Assembly: GCA_036346375.1 (NCBI GenBank)
Contig: CM070510.1
Location: forward strand, 65,382,376-65,446,375
Direction of reading: 5' to 3'
DNA length: 64,000 bases
Source of the DNA: Guadua angustifolia
Lineage: Eukaryota; Streptophyta; Magnoliopsida; Poales; Poaceae
Shown in pieces: positions 33,801 to 44,315 of the stretch. A program made the position numbers and the translations under genes. Position 1 is the first letter of the stretch, and each line of letters starts with the position of its first letter. The notes beneath the pieces are model-generated. The model had not been told where the DNA came from. It did no database searches and saw only the letters and a list, made by a program, of their open reading frames with translations.

Positions 33801-35759
33801 CACTTGACAAATTTGCATGGCCTGGCTAACAATTATGTGGCCAAAATGTTTGCTGTGCTGCCAAAGAGAAAAAGGAAAAAAAATCTCACATGTAGGTCAT
33901 GTTAACACTGCCCAGCTGTAAAAGTTGAGGAAGACGTGTGCATACGTGTATGGGTGTGGGTTCGGGACAGTGGGAGTGGGAATCTCTTTCCTGTTCACAT
34001 ATATCATATATGCTTTGGCTAAGCTTTTTACCAATACAATGGGATGTATCTTTCACTTTGTGATCCCATACTTTTTAATGTATTCTTATGGGGGTTTATG
34101 TCATATGATAACTTCTATTGGTCATGCTATTGCTTAGAAACTGTTCCAACCACAGAAGTCCTTGCTACGAATTTTCTTGTACCAACAAATTGTGCTTTAA
34201 CTGGACAATAAGCAGGGCTTCTCTATTACTGAAAATCTAAAGCTTCTAACTATTAGATCTTTACTACAGGCACTATCTAAGGCTTTAAGGGAGGAAGAAC
34301 TCTTGTATCTTACGCTGCAGTTTAAGCTGCTTGAACCTAGAGATGGATTCATATCACTTGACAACTTTCGGATGGTGAGTTTGTCATGATCTTGCTGATT
34401 ACAGTACCTCATAAAAATGAAGAGATGCGGAACACTTGTTTTCTCCATATATTATTTGTCCCAACCTTTTAATCTTAATGTTTCATGGTCTTATCTAGGC
34501 TCTAACGCAATATTTAACCGACGCAATGAAGGAGTCAAGGGTTCTTGAGTTTTTGCACGCGGTAAGGATCTTTTGTCACTGTCTGTAAGCAATGGATGAG
34601 TTTTTTTTTTTTTTCTTTAGCTGCTCTAGTGGTGCACCTAAAATTTTGATAGTGTGTTGCCCTGTGTTTAATGTAGAAGATGTGCAAAGATATTGTGCAG
34701 AACATACTTGCCAGGCTAACCTCTGTAGAGACAATGACTATTGTTTCTAGGGCGTTCGAGATTCATTTTCTTCTTGTCCTACGATATATTTTGTCTGTAT
34801 CATGGAGCTTGATAGCGAGGGGACTTCTTTTTATCCTGTCTTCATTGGTTCAATTCATGGTTTTTGATTTGGCATGCTATGGTTGTGAATTTTTATTGCC
34901 ATTTTACATGTAGATGCAGTTTGACTTTGTGTATTACTATTAATTATATTTCTAACCATGATTTGATTAATTTCTGCTAGACAACAAGAATTATACAGTT
35001 GCCCTGTTATCATAACTGTTCAAATATTGATATTACTGGTCAAATTCCATTTGTAACTGTCATGGTGAAAACCATATGTTGAATATTAGGGAAAGCTACT
35101 GTGCTGATTCTTTTTTTTTTTTGAAGTGAAAAGCAGCAGGGGAAGCCCCTGATGATCTACTGTGCTGATTCTTGATGTTTGTTGTTACTTTGTTCGTTTC
35201 TTTTATAACTTCTTTTGCATTTTGTGATCTGGTTTTCCATCTGTTAGCATTTGTATAATTGATGGTTGAAGTTGCTGATCTCGTTCTTGTCTACATCTCA
35301 GTTGGAACCTCTTGCATACAGAAGGATGGACTTTGAAGAGTTCTGTGCCGCAGCGATCAGTCCTTACCAGCTTGAGGCTCTGGAAAGGTGGGAGGAGATT
35401 GCTGGAACAGCTTTTCAGCACTTTGAACAAGAGGGCAACCGAGTTATATCAGTTGAGGACTTGGCACAGGTATGTAGGATGACAGTAATTTGACAGGACA
35501 AGTGCATCCATATTGATCATCGCAATTTCAACATCGTGAATTGGGATTCATGGAGAAAGTAATATTCTTTTTGGTGCTCCTGCACTATAATGGCTACCTT
35601 GACATTCCTTTTTCTATATAGGAACTAAATCTTGCTCCAACTCATTATTCCATCGTGCAAGACTGGATCAGAAAATCAGATGGCAAGCTAAACTTTCTTG
35701 GGTTTACCAAATTTTTACATGGTGTCACAATACGGGTCTCAAACACAAGACGACATTAA
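21877..35759 (+). CDS. CDPK-related protein kinase (CRK), 11 exons, 618 aa
   Basis: This is a Ser/Thr kinase of the plant CDPK-related (CRK) family: a CDPK-like kinase with degenerate C-terminal EF-hands, expected at membranes. Exons: 21877-22491, 30124-30254, 30534-30575, 30665-30773, 30975-31053, 33139-33435, 33609-33718, 34270-34374, 34499-34561, 35302-35469, 35622-35759. All introns are GT-AG, all junctions keep frame, and the total is 1,857 nt including TAA. Gly2 with Cys4 (MGQCYGK) predicts N-myristoylation and possible palmitoylation. A Pro/Ala/Gly-rich variable region covers about 8-165. The kinase domain spans about 168-429, with GRGHFG at 174-179, Lys199 in VAVKV, HRDLKPEN with Asp295, DFG with Asp316, and the APE and SHPWL motifs. 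The C-terminal part (SKALRE.., FEEFCAAAISPYQLEALERW) matches CRKs. Intron 1 is 7.6 kb because a retroelement is inserted. Nothing suggests inactivation. Several CRK paralogues exist in grasses, so I give no symbol. Confidence 0.95.
22879..23691 (+). repeat. 5' LTR of the intron 1 gypsy element
   Basis: It begins TGACGAGGG and ends GATCGTCGACA. It aligns throughout with 27231-28038 but with many one-to-few-base indels, for example 'gaccacgacctgggtgtgtc' against 'gaccacgactggtgtgtc'. Confidence 0.8.
24590..25160 (+). pseudogene. Integrase C-terminal relic of the intron 1 gypsy element
   Basis: Frame-shifted pieces on the + strand match the end of the gypsy integrase core (RPQSNGAMER, VAQGIKKRVSNELE, ADELPTALWSVR). 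They also match the C-terminal part after it, ending near LYPQFQY at about 25160-25180. Stops and frame changes are frequent, so no protein is expected. Confidence 0.7.
26110..26840 (-). pseudogene. Antisense extra ORF remnant of the gypsy element
   Basis: Minus-strand frames encode a segment rich in charged residues and heptad-like spacing (KLEARVKEVEDKLERATEAA near 26330-26270). An upstream part reads ELVPRSSGETASMRASELVM and then KVPMTRFLTKPLG. The style matches the antisense 'putative gypsy-type transposon' proteins of grass Tat elements. Function is unknown and the frame is broken between the pieces. Confidence 0.5.
27231..28038 (+). repeat. 3' LTR of the intron 1 gypsy element
   Basis: It begins CGACGAGGG directly after a purine/GC-rich stretch and ends GATCGTCGA, lacking the final CA seen in the 5' copy. 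It is homologous over its full length to 22879-23691. Confidence 0.8.
29300..29558. mobile_element. Stowaway-type MITE in CRK intron 1, about 259 bp
   Basis: It starts CTCTCTCTGTTCTTTTTTACTG after TA (29298-29299) and ends AAGAGGGGAGGGAG before TA (29559-29560), fitting a Tc1/mariner MITE. The interior is AT-rich and non-coding. Confidence 0.7.
31760..32107. mobile_element. Probable solo LTR (copia-like) in CRK intron 5
   Basis: The 348-bp block starts TGTGATGGAGC and ends CAGCCTAACA, the TG..CA form of an LTR. It is flanked by GCCCA (31755-31759) and GCCCT (32108-32112), a 4-of-5 target duplication. The interior has the usual LTR style: a T-rich leader, then 'tgtacacgg', 'caaacaagaaataagaag' and a pyrimidine-rich end. 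No internal retroelement sequence accompanies it, so an LTR-LTR recombination product is the simplest reading. Confidence 0.6.
35113..35156 (-). mobile_element. 44-bp LINE 3'-end scar in CRK intron 9
   Basis: A direct repeat CTACTGTGCTGATTCTT (35096-35112 and 35157-35173) flanks a 44-bp insert. The insert is a poly(T) run followed by 'gaagtgaaaagcagcagggg'. On the - strand this is the 3' tail of a LINE with its poly(A). Severe 5' truncation and a 15-17-bp duplication are the mark of target-primed reverse transcription. Confidence 0.72.
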
Positions 35760-36231
35760 GTGGTTGCAAAAATGTATTTGGTTTTAATTTTCAAGCCGCT
35801 CAATATATGGCCCTGATTGTTGTCATCCCTGCTCCCCCGTCTTCTGGTTAATGATCATTCTTCTTGTCTGTGATGTTATCAGTTGTTATGGTAGTTTTCG
35901 TAGAGAGGATACATGTAAAGATCTTTTGTAATGAAGGTAATCATATGGTTTGTTCAAGAAATATAGTGTCATGTTGTTCTTTTTGATCAACGCTTTCGAA
36001 CCCCCATCCATAAACATTTGGTGAACAATGCAGAGTTGGGAGTTTATCGTATTACTCAGCTTTTTAACATTTTATGTAATCCCCAATTGTACCGCACCTT
36101 GAGAAGAACGTGAGCTGAACTTTTTTTTGGGTGGTTAGGCTCTGGTAATCCTCGACACATTTGTTCCGTGCTCCATGTGCTTCTGCACTGCATTATATAA
36201 AGCTTGCTACCACAGCATTTGTAAAAAGTCT
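35760..36231 (+). other. CRK 3' untranslated region and downstream spacer
   Basis: About 200-300 bp after the TAA is T-rich and probably contains the 3' untranslated region. No canonical AATAAA was seen. The next gypsy element begins at 36232, about 470 bp after the stop codon. Confidence 0.4.
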
Positions 36232-37130
36232 TGATGAGGACATTTCAACCACAGATACGACCGTTGTCCTTTCTCTCCCGGCGACGCCTTCGTCTGCGAC
36301 CTTCAGGTGTTTCGGTCGCTACTTCGTTTACATCGCATGGGGGGCTCAGCTCAGAAGCACGGCCTTTCCATCTACCTTTGCTGGATCGACATATCAAGAC
36401 CACTCACCAAGGATAACTCACATACCAAGGAAGGCCCACGTTGAAGCCCAATTTGTCGCTGAGTCCGGTTTGGCTATCCAACAGAACGTCAACTTCAAAT
36501 CGGCGTATCTCGAGCTTCTAAACTCCGTTTTCGACGTACGACCACTCGTTTGAAAGCTTAGGAGACAAGCTTTCTAATGGGTCTGGTCCCACGGCCAAAT
36601 TCCTTGAGGAGTATCGGAAAATCATAGAAGATTCTCACGGGCCAGAACTTCAGGGTGCTGCGCCACCTTTATTTTGGGCCCATGGCCCATGTATCTTAGG
36701 GTTTTGGGGTGGCCGACCTATGCATGGGTGTCTCTCCCCTGGTCGCCGCTATATATGTGGCCGCCGCTATATATGTGGCCGCCGTCTTTCTTCTACATTT
36801 AAGTTTTGTTGTGTGTGGTAGACCCCCTTGTGCGTCCCTCCTCGTGTTCGCGTGTGTCGACTAAACCACCCGCGACGAGAAACAGAACCTCACCCCTGTT
36901 ATTGAGTTGAATTTTCAGATTGTGCTTCACTTGATTCTTGCAATTTTCTCGATTGCTCGCAGGAATTAAGATCAATCTTGTTGGACACGGTTGATAACAC
37001 TCGAGTTGGTGGTATTGCGATTGTCGGTTTCTTGTCCTCACTGGTTGGTAGTTGAATATCACGACGCTGTCATCTCGCAAATTGACGTATCGTTCTCTTC
37101 AAAAGATCGGGCCAACCCTCGCACTCATCA
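36232..37130 (+). repeat. 5' LTR of the 36-40 kb gypsy element
   Basis: At about 899 bp it is slightly longer than the 3' LTR. One extra piece is a tandem copy of 'gctatatatgtggccgcc' near 36747-36785. Open frames across it also occur in the 3' LTR and are not genes. Confidence 0.85.
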
Positions 37131-37132
37131 AG

Positions 37133-37144
37133 TGGTATCAGAGC
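37133..37144 (+). other. Primer-binding site (Met-tRNA type)
   Basis: TGGTATCAGAGC is the standard initiator-methionine-tRNA primer-binding site of plant LTR retrotransposons, placed two bases after the LTR end. Confidence 0.9.
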
Positions 37145-38243
37145 TTCCGGTTGTTTGGTAAGATCCATTTATCTTAGATTAGTTTTTCATATCTTTTTCG
37201 TTCCGTCCAGAAAATTTGCCCCACAAAAATATTGATTGTTCGCTGTCCAAACCTCGCTGTGCCTTTCAATCGTTAATTTTGTTTTTGCTAAATTGAGTTT
37301 GCGTCCGTTCTAGTGTTGTCTTGTTGCTGTTCATCTTCTTGTTCATCTCCCCACGCCAACATCTATTCATAAAACCCAAAAACAAACAAACCCATTTTGG
37401 CCTGAAAGATCCCCTTTCTACAGCCACCACAAAAAACACCACAAATCTCAATTGCCGCATCATTTTTGAGTGAAACCAAAAGAAGAAGTTTCCACACTCA
37501 ACCCAGCATCTACCCGTCAATTTTTATGCAAATCCATTCAGGGAGTAAAGAGTTTGGTGCATTGCAATCTGATCTATTTGCTGTTCTGAAATCTGCATCT
37601 GTGTGCACTTGCAAAAATCGTGCAAAATTCTTGGTTGATTTTCAGAAAGTTTGCCCAAAAGAAGAGTTGTTGAAAAAGCCGTCATGAAGAAGAGAAAAAA
37701 AAAGAAACATTCAAAATAGGGACCTGAACAAAAGTTACGTCTAAACTACCGACCTGCTGTCAGGTGGTCAGAAATCAGCAATCTAGAAAGTTGGAATTTA
37801 TCTTGTGCTCCTAAGTTGCAAATTACATATTCGTGAGTTTTGCTGTGTTTATCACTTGTATCCACTATCATATCATTTGTTTTAGCCTAATATCCATCCT
37901 TGTTTGATCAGCAACATAGGCTAATTGCTAGATTCGAACACTTATTCAATTTTATGCAAACTCTGAAATTGGCTGATTGATTCCCTTTGTTACTTATTAT
38001 AAAGCCTTCTCCAAGCTCCACCTACTACTGACCACACAGGAACAGAGACTTGCAATCGCTTTGCCACCTTCAGAGTACAGGTTATCATGAACCAGCCACC
38101 GATTGCATCTCTCCTTGTAGTTTGAGAAATTGTAAGAATTTTGGGTAAAAGCTTGAGTGTGAGAGCATAGATATTCTGTCATCGTTCAGTAGTTCATAGA
38201 ACTAATTATATTCTTGTGAGTTTTCCCTTTGTGTCTACTAACC

Positions 38244-39088
38244 ATGGCAGATAATTCAAGTGTTCGAAGTAGCAATTCCGGAAATGAACCAGATGACTCC
38301 CTTTTTCCAAAGGAGCGAAAATATCTAGCTCTTGTTATCACACGTGTACTGCATGCACAACCAACACATGTTGAATCAAATCAGCGCCATACCATTTTTC
38401 AAACAAAGTTTATTGTTAATGAACGAGCGGTGCACATCATTATTGATAGTGGTAGCTGTAACAATCGTGGTGCACGTCATTGTTGATAGTGGTAGCTTTA
38501 ACAATCTTGCTAGTGTGGACATGGTCGAGAAGCTTGGTTTGGCCACAAGTCCACTACAACAACCGTACGAAATCGAATGGCTCAATTCTACTGGTAAGGT
38601 TCAGGTAACAAAAACTGTTCAAGTACCTATTTCTATTGGTTCTTATCATGATGATGTTATTTGTGATGTTGTACCCATGGATGCTTGCTCTCTCTTATTG
38701 GATAGACCATGGGTATATGATATAGATGCCATACATCATGGTAGGACCAATTAGTACACTTTTACTTTCAGGGAAAGAAATTTATTTTGAAACCCATGTC
38801 TCCCATAGAATTGAGAAAACTTGATGTAAAGCGAGCACAACAAGATAAATTGGAAAGTGAAAATAAAAGTGTAGCTAAAGAAGTGCTCATGCCTAAAGCA
38901 CCCATTGCTCAAAAAACTGATCTAAAATTGAAATGTAAAGTTTTCTTAGCTAAAAAAGTGCACCAACGTGATGTTATGCCTAACATAGAACCATTGCAAT
39001 TATCTGTTGCTTTGCCCCCTGTTGCCACTAAGCTTTTGCAGGATTATGAGAAGGAGTCGAGGACAACTCTAATTCAAGAAGGGGAGGA
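38244..39088 (+). pseudogene. Gag-protease polyprotein relic with duplicated active-site motif
   Basis: The frame opens at 38244 with MADNSSVRSSNSGN and quickly reaches a retropepsin region. The block HIIIDSGSCNN (about 38432-38465) is followed, after a frameshift, by HVIVDSGSFNNLASVDMVEK, the same active-site motif again. Downstream are DVVPMDACSLLLDRPWVYD and HHGRTN, typical of Ty3/gypsy proteases (usual D-S/T-G plus LLGRPW). A stop follows at about 38752. A later frame (38787 on) begins KPMSPIELR and runs without homology into the 3' LTR. The duplication has a 40-bp period (38431-38470, 38471-38510), which shifts the frame. Most of gag and all later pol domains are deleted. Confidence 0.82.
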
Positions 39089-39959
39089 TGATGAGGACAT
39101 CCCAACCATGGATACGATCGCTGCCCTTTCTCTCCTGGCGACACCTTCGTCCGCGACCTTCGGTGTTTCGGTCGCTACTTCGTCTACATCGCATGGAGGG
39201 CTCAGCCCAGAAGCACGGCCTTTCCATCCACCTTTGCTGGATCAGCACATCGAGACCACTCACCAAGGACAGCCCATATGCCAAGGAAGGCCCACATTGA
39301 AGCCCAATTCGTCGCCGAGTCCGGTTCAACCATCCAGCAGCACGTCAACTTCAAACCAGCGTATCTTGGGCTTCCGAACTCCGTTTTCAACGTACGACCA
39401 CTCGTTTGAAAGCTTAGGAGACAAGCTTTCTAATGGGCTTGGTCCCATGGCCAAATTCCTTGAGGAGCATCAGAAAATTCTCACGGGCCAGAACTTCAGG
39501 GTGCTATGCCACCTTTATTTTGGGCCTATGGCCCATATATCTTAGGGTTTTGAGGATGGCCGACCTATGCATGGGTGCCTCTCCTCTGGCCGCCACTATA
39601 TATGTGGCCGCCGTCTCTCTTCTACATTTAGGTTTTGTTGTATGTGGTAAATCCCTTTGTGCGTCCCTTCTCGTGTACGCGTGTGTCGACTAGACCACCC
39701 GTGATGAGAAACAGAACCTCACCCCTATTATTGAATTGAATTTTCAGATTGTGCTTCACTTGATTCTTGCAAGTTTCTCGATTACTCGCAGGGATTAAGA
39801 TCAATCATGTTGGACACGGTTGATAACACTCGAGTTGGTGGTATTGCGATTGTTGGTTTTTTGTCCTCACTGGTTGATAGCCGAATATCACGACACTGTC
39901 ATCTCGCAAATCAACGTATCGTTCTCTTCAGAAGATTGGGTCGACCCTCGTGCGCATCA
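39089..39959 (+). repeat. 3' LTR of the 36-40 kb gypsy element
   Basis: This is an 871-bp direct copy of 36232-37130, preceded by the polypurine tract and followed by a near-match of the target duplication. Confidence 0.85.
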
Positions 39960-42840
39960 AGTCAGGATGAGCTGACTTTATTATTGTTATTGAGCTTTGC
40001 AGAATCCGACTGAGTTCATTTTCTATTTCCATTTTATCTTTGCAGGAAGCTGATTGTTTTGGTGTTTCAGCCCCGTTGTTTTGAGTGTTGCGGTACGTGA
40101 AGTTCTATGTGACACAGGATTGAAACATTGGCACTTGAGAGCCAGGTGAACCGTGGTTCCTTCACCACAACATTTATTTCAGCCTTGTACTAAGTCTGGA
40201 TATGCTGATTTGGTTATTGAGCCTTTCAGAATCCAATTGAGTTCATTTTATTTTTCATCTTTCTACGAAGCTGTTTTTTGTTCTGGTGTTTCAGTCCGGT
40301 TGCGGTAGATAAAATTTCTCTGTGACACAGGATTGAAACATCAGTACTTGAGAGCTCTCAATGAGTTGGTATTGAAACAGCCTTTCAGGAATCCGTCCAG
40401 TTACTTAAAACCGACTAGTCTTTTCACCCCCATTGGTCACAGGGCTTGGTTTCTTTGGTCTGTCAGCACTTCTTGCAATCCCAGTAGCCTGGAAGGTTCG
40501 TCCGTTTCTTTCCTTATCTTTTTTATTACAAAAATCAAAATCAAAATCCACATTCTGAAGAATGAATGCCTCTTGACTTTTATTATGGGATGTATTTTTC
40601 TGTCACATCTGAAGCTGTACTGCCTTGTTACGGTTCAGCCACGTTTTTGTTATCCTTGTCTCTGGTGATTGGTGAAGCGCTTGGGGAGCAGCAACTCCGA
40701 TCTGTTCATGGCTCCATGTTGATCAGACATTCACGCGCATAATCGTCTCTCACTTGGGTCTATCGCTCAACTAGTCAGATCCATACTAACAACAGGGTTC
40801 TTGAATCCTGACGACACTGGTTCGAGTGATCGATACTGGCCTGTATTAGACGCCATTAATTCTCACTGCACTAAAACGTCTACTGCACACGGCATCATTC
40901 CAATCTGCAGTACGCACTTGCAATCTGCCCTGCCAGCTACCCATTTCTTCAGTTTATGGAATTACATTGTTGCTATGACCCTGAAATGCACGACTGCATT
41001 CCAATGGGATGTCAGCGAAATTAAGTTTGTAATGATTCTGTAACCGTCACTCACTCACTCCCTGCTGCTGCTGCTGCTGCTGCTCAGCAGCTCATGGAGA
41101 AGCTCAATTCCCTGTCGTTAATGGCATGATTCTAATAAAAAAAACGAAAATACGTTATATTTAGGGTAAACTAAACATGAATATTTGCTAGTCTAAAGCA
41201 TGATCACCAAAACATAATTGTGCGGAAATAAACATAAGCATAAGGTTACTAACCCGGAGAAGATGATGAAGCCATTAGGGTTAATCGGTTGATTCGGTGT
41301 CGGTGTAGATGAATGGCGCCGGTGAAGAAGGGTGAGGTAGCCGAGCGATGAAGAGGATGACACAAGTGCGCGCGATGATGAGACGAGGGGCACTGTGATC
41401 TTCACGGTAATGGCTTTGGTTCTTCAATACCTTTGCGCTGAAGCCTTGATCGGAAGGCGTGTTAGGATCAAATTGTCCTGCCTGACTCCAGTCCCGCCGG
41501 CCGCCGACCGCCGGCCCGCCGCACCCAGACTGGATGTTCTTTTTAAGGTTGGATATTCTTGTTAAAGGAAGCCAAAAAAAAAGTGATACATTTACCAAAT
41601 CTTTTCTACTCTAATGCAGAGAATATCAGAGAAGATAACTTTGGCATCATTGGGAAGCATGCAACAATTACAAGTGGTTCAAGTGCTTATTTTTATGTGA
41701 ATCCTGCCATGTTTAATTTGGCAGTCACACTAATTTCATATGGTTCAAAGTCCAAGGCAGTTAATAGTAATGATTGGGTCAAGAGAATGCAAAATGATGT
41801 AGCTGATAGTTGATCTCTTGATTGTGCAGGTTGCTCTGTTCACAAGATATACACTACATAATACCAGTGACTACCCCTTACTGTGCACAGCTTCCCATCA
41901 AAATTCACTACCTGTGTATGTAAATCTGAATAATTGGTAAGCATGCTGACATAGTTGCTCATAGCATGCTGATTTATTGCAGGTCTGAAACTGGAAAAGA
42001 TAGTATAATATCGTGCTTAGAATGTTTGAAAATACAGAGGTATGAATCTTTTACAATATGTCTTTCAACAATCTTCGTGATTTATATTATAATTTATCGT
42101 ACATATTTCCTTTTATTGTCTCCATGAGTTAGTATTTCTGAAAGGTTTTGAACCTCAAGTTTCCTACCTTACATTAGAATGAAGTATTGTTGATCCTTTT
42201 CTTGAGTAAGCTATCTTTTGTACTTCAATGTCTATTTTCACTTATCATGCAAACACTTTGTACTAACAACATTTGACGGGAGCTTTAGTGCCAAACTAAT
42301 AGTTATTATGGGGACTGCAATTATTGCTAGTTATATATGCAGTACAGAATGTTTTTTGTCAATTTTCTGTTGCAGCGCCATCTTTCACATTCTAAAAAGA
42401 AAATGCTTCTTTTTTTACAGGTGAAAGGGGAAGGAGAGTTAAAGATTGGAAGAGAACACTCAGGCCTTAGAAAGGGGAATTGTTGAGTGGTTTAGTTAAT
42501 GGGTATATTTTTGGTGTAAGTATGTAGGACATACGAATAGATATGTCCATGTCTGTGGGAAGAGTAAATTTTGCACTCTAGTTATATTTTGGTATATGTC
42601 CATGTATGTGACATGCATGCGAGGGGAGTAAACTTTGTACTTCTGCTCTTTATATATTTTGGTGATGGTCACATGTTGTACCGTGGATGATTTGTGATAA
42701 TGAAACTTTGGTACGTTGCTTTCTCGAGGAATTATATGTTATGGTGCTTGGATTGTATTTTATAGGTGCTTGATATTATTATAAATTTGGCGAACATTTA
42801 TTAAGTGGATATATATTAAACTAATGCAATTGTTTTTCCA
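39960..42840. other. Spacer with no recognised gene
   Basis: Short frames near 40333-40668, 40801-41043 and 41559-41813 resemble nothing I know. The last (ending VNSNDWVKRMQNDVADS) is the least random-looking but has no supporting structure. A related pair of sentences, 'tgtgacacaggattgaaacat', occurs near 40110 and 40321, suggesting a local duplication. A (CTG)n tract lies at 41062-41084. Two diverged copies of 'atatgtccatgt(c/a)tgtg' followed by 'agtaaa(t/c)tttg' lie at 42541-42640. Confidence 0.45.
41062..41084 (+). repeat. (CTG)n microsatellite
   Basis: Seven to eight uninterrupted CTG units outside any recognised gene. Confidence 0.9.
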
Positions 42841-42845
42841 AATAC

Positions 42846-43068
42846 GAGGCAGTAGGACCGCTTGGAATTCGAGTATTCCAAGCGGTACTACTGCTTTTAA
42901 AACGGTTTTACGTTGCGTTAGTACCGCTTTTAATGTATATACCGCTTGGAATACTTTTTACAAGCACCAGATAGAAAGCAAGAGATATTAGAATTCCAAG
43001 CGGTCTCACTGCTTGAATATCAATTCCAAGCGGTTGTACCGCTTATGAAGACGTGTCATCCTGTAGTG
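42846..43068. repeat. CACTA-type subterminal repeat cluster
   Basis: The motif ACCGCTTGGAAT or its complement occurs at least five times (42857, 42874, 42941, 42993, 43023), partly as a perfect inverted pair around 42857-42885. The cluster ends in CCTGTAGTG at 43060-43068, the inverted form of a CACTACAGG end. The left end was not found with certainty; 'cagtagg' at 42850 may be its degenerate form. I read it as the remains of a small En/Spm element. Confidence 0.55.
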
Positions 43069-43662
43069 AAAACGAAACTCAAGATTCTAACTCTTATATA
43101 TTGAGTGTCGGTCGATCCTTTTTAATATAGCGCTAGGTATCAGGATCAAACCAAAAATAGAATTTTGTTGCTCCCGATCATAGCACGAGTGAGATGAGTC
43201 TTACCTCAAAATTTCGGATCTAGCAGTTAACCAAGATCACTACTAACCGAACGTGGTCTCTTTTTAGTGCCTGTTCCAGTCCTTGCAGTTTCCTAGCTTG
43301 TCCTGAAAAGGAGATGGCATTTGGGACGTGGCTTTCAGCCCACACACGAGACAAATTAAAGCTGCAAGTTGCTCTCCCGGCATCACTGGCTGGGCAGCCG
43401 CCGTTGTCATCTTTTCCCACGCATGCGGCTTACACATGTACATCCCATCCATACATGAGATTCTTCCGATCCATACATCAAAACGGCATAATTGATCCAT
43501 TTGCTTTCGCCACCAAAGTGATCGTAGCATCTTGAAAGGGTGATTGCATGTTGTGGTATGCATCTTTCGCCTGACAAGCTAGCTAGGATCGATGACAGTG
43601 TGTCAGTCGTGCTTAATTCGTTGTTATCAAGCCATATCATGCATGGAAGGAAGAGGATTGAT

Positions 43663-44300
43663 TTTTTTTTGATGAAGGAAGCCTTTATTAATTTCAAGAA
43701 TAATACATCGAGAAGATACAATATCCTTGAAAAGTCTTCCGACCTCTGCTTAGCAAGAAGCACACAGCCTAGAAAAAGCAAATAATCAAAAAGGGAAAAA
43801 AACACCCACACACACTCTAGTGACTTTCAATGCGAAGACTAAACCGCCACCTATGTGTCTGGGAAAAGAAGTCCTTGGCCACCTGTACCAACCGGTGCGT
43901 AGCCTTCACCATAATAGTTCGCAATTCCGACTTCTGCAACACAGCCCAAGTACGCAGCCAATGAGAAGTAGCATAAATAACATGTAAAGGAGATGAGCTT
44001 GATTTCTTTCCAAAGACAATATCATTCCTGTTTAACCAAATAGACTAACAAATGGTTGCGACCCCTAGCAAAACGACATTTTTAATACCATGCTGAAAAC
44101 AACCAAGCCAACTTCCAAACATATAAGAAACACTAACAGGTCGAACAATGCCAAAAGCCATGTACAGGAAACCCCAGACCATACGAGCCAATCGACAGTG
44201 AAAGAACAAATGCCTAATAGTCTCCGGTTCGTGACAGAAACAACATGTGTTACTACCCTGCCAATTGCGTTTGGCCAGATTTTCCTTAGTCAGAATAATT
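43663..44300 (-). mobile_element. 5'-truncated LINE insertion with 15-bp target duplication
   Basis: The direct repeat AGGAAGAGGATTGAT flanks the insert (43648-43662 and 44301-44315). The insert starts with a T run on the + strand, which is the poly(A) end of a - strand LINE. It contains only the C-terminal end of ORF2 and the 3' untranslated region, so it is a 5'-truncated copy. The perfect duplication suggests a fairly young insertion. Confidence 0.92.
43817..44300 (-). pseudogene. LINE ORF2 C-terminus (reverse-transcriptase zinc-binding region), one nonsense codon
   Basis: The - strand encodes a zf-RVT-like domain: KENLAKRNWQGSNTCCFC, then ETIRHLFFHCRLARMVW, with the expected C-X2-C and H-X4-C spacing. 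It continues in frame past a single TAG at about 44045-44047 into IWLNRNDIVFGKK and then HWLRTWAVLQKSELRTI, ending at a TAG at 43817-43819. At the stop, related proteins usually carry Trp, so one TGG-to-TAG change is the likely lesion. The N-terminal endonuclease and most of the polymerase are missing through 5' truncation. Confidence 0.88.
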
Positions 44301-44315
44301 AGGAAGAGGATTGAT

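Larger units (their letters stand above)
36232..39959 (+). mobile_element. Deleted Ty3/gypsy LTR retrotransposon, 3.7 kb
   Basis: Direct LTRs at 36232-37130 and 39089-39959 both begin TGATGAGGACAT and end CATCA. A canonical primer-binding site TGGTATCAGAGC, complementary to initiator Met-tRNA, lies at 37133-37144, two bases after the 5' LTR. A polypurine stretch AAGAAGGGGAGGA precedes the 3' LTR. The flanks are AGTCT (36227-36231) and AGTCA (39960-39964), a 4-of-5 target duplication. The interior retains a short gag start, a protease region and a little of the following polyprotein. Reverse transcriptase, RNase H and integrase are missing, so it could move only with help. Confidence 0.88.

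Noticed and set aside
36161..36553. 130-codon + strand frame just after CRK
   Set aside because: It runs from spacer into the 5' LTR and its counterpart recurs in the 3' LTR, so it is repeat sequence.
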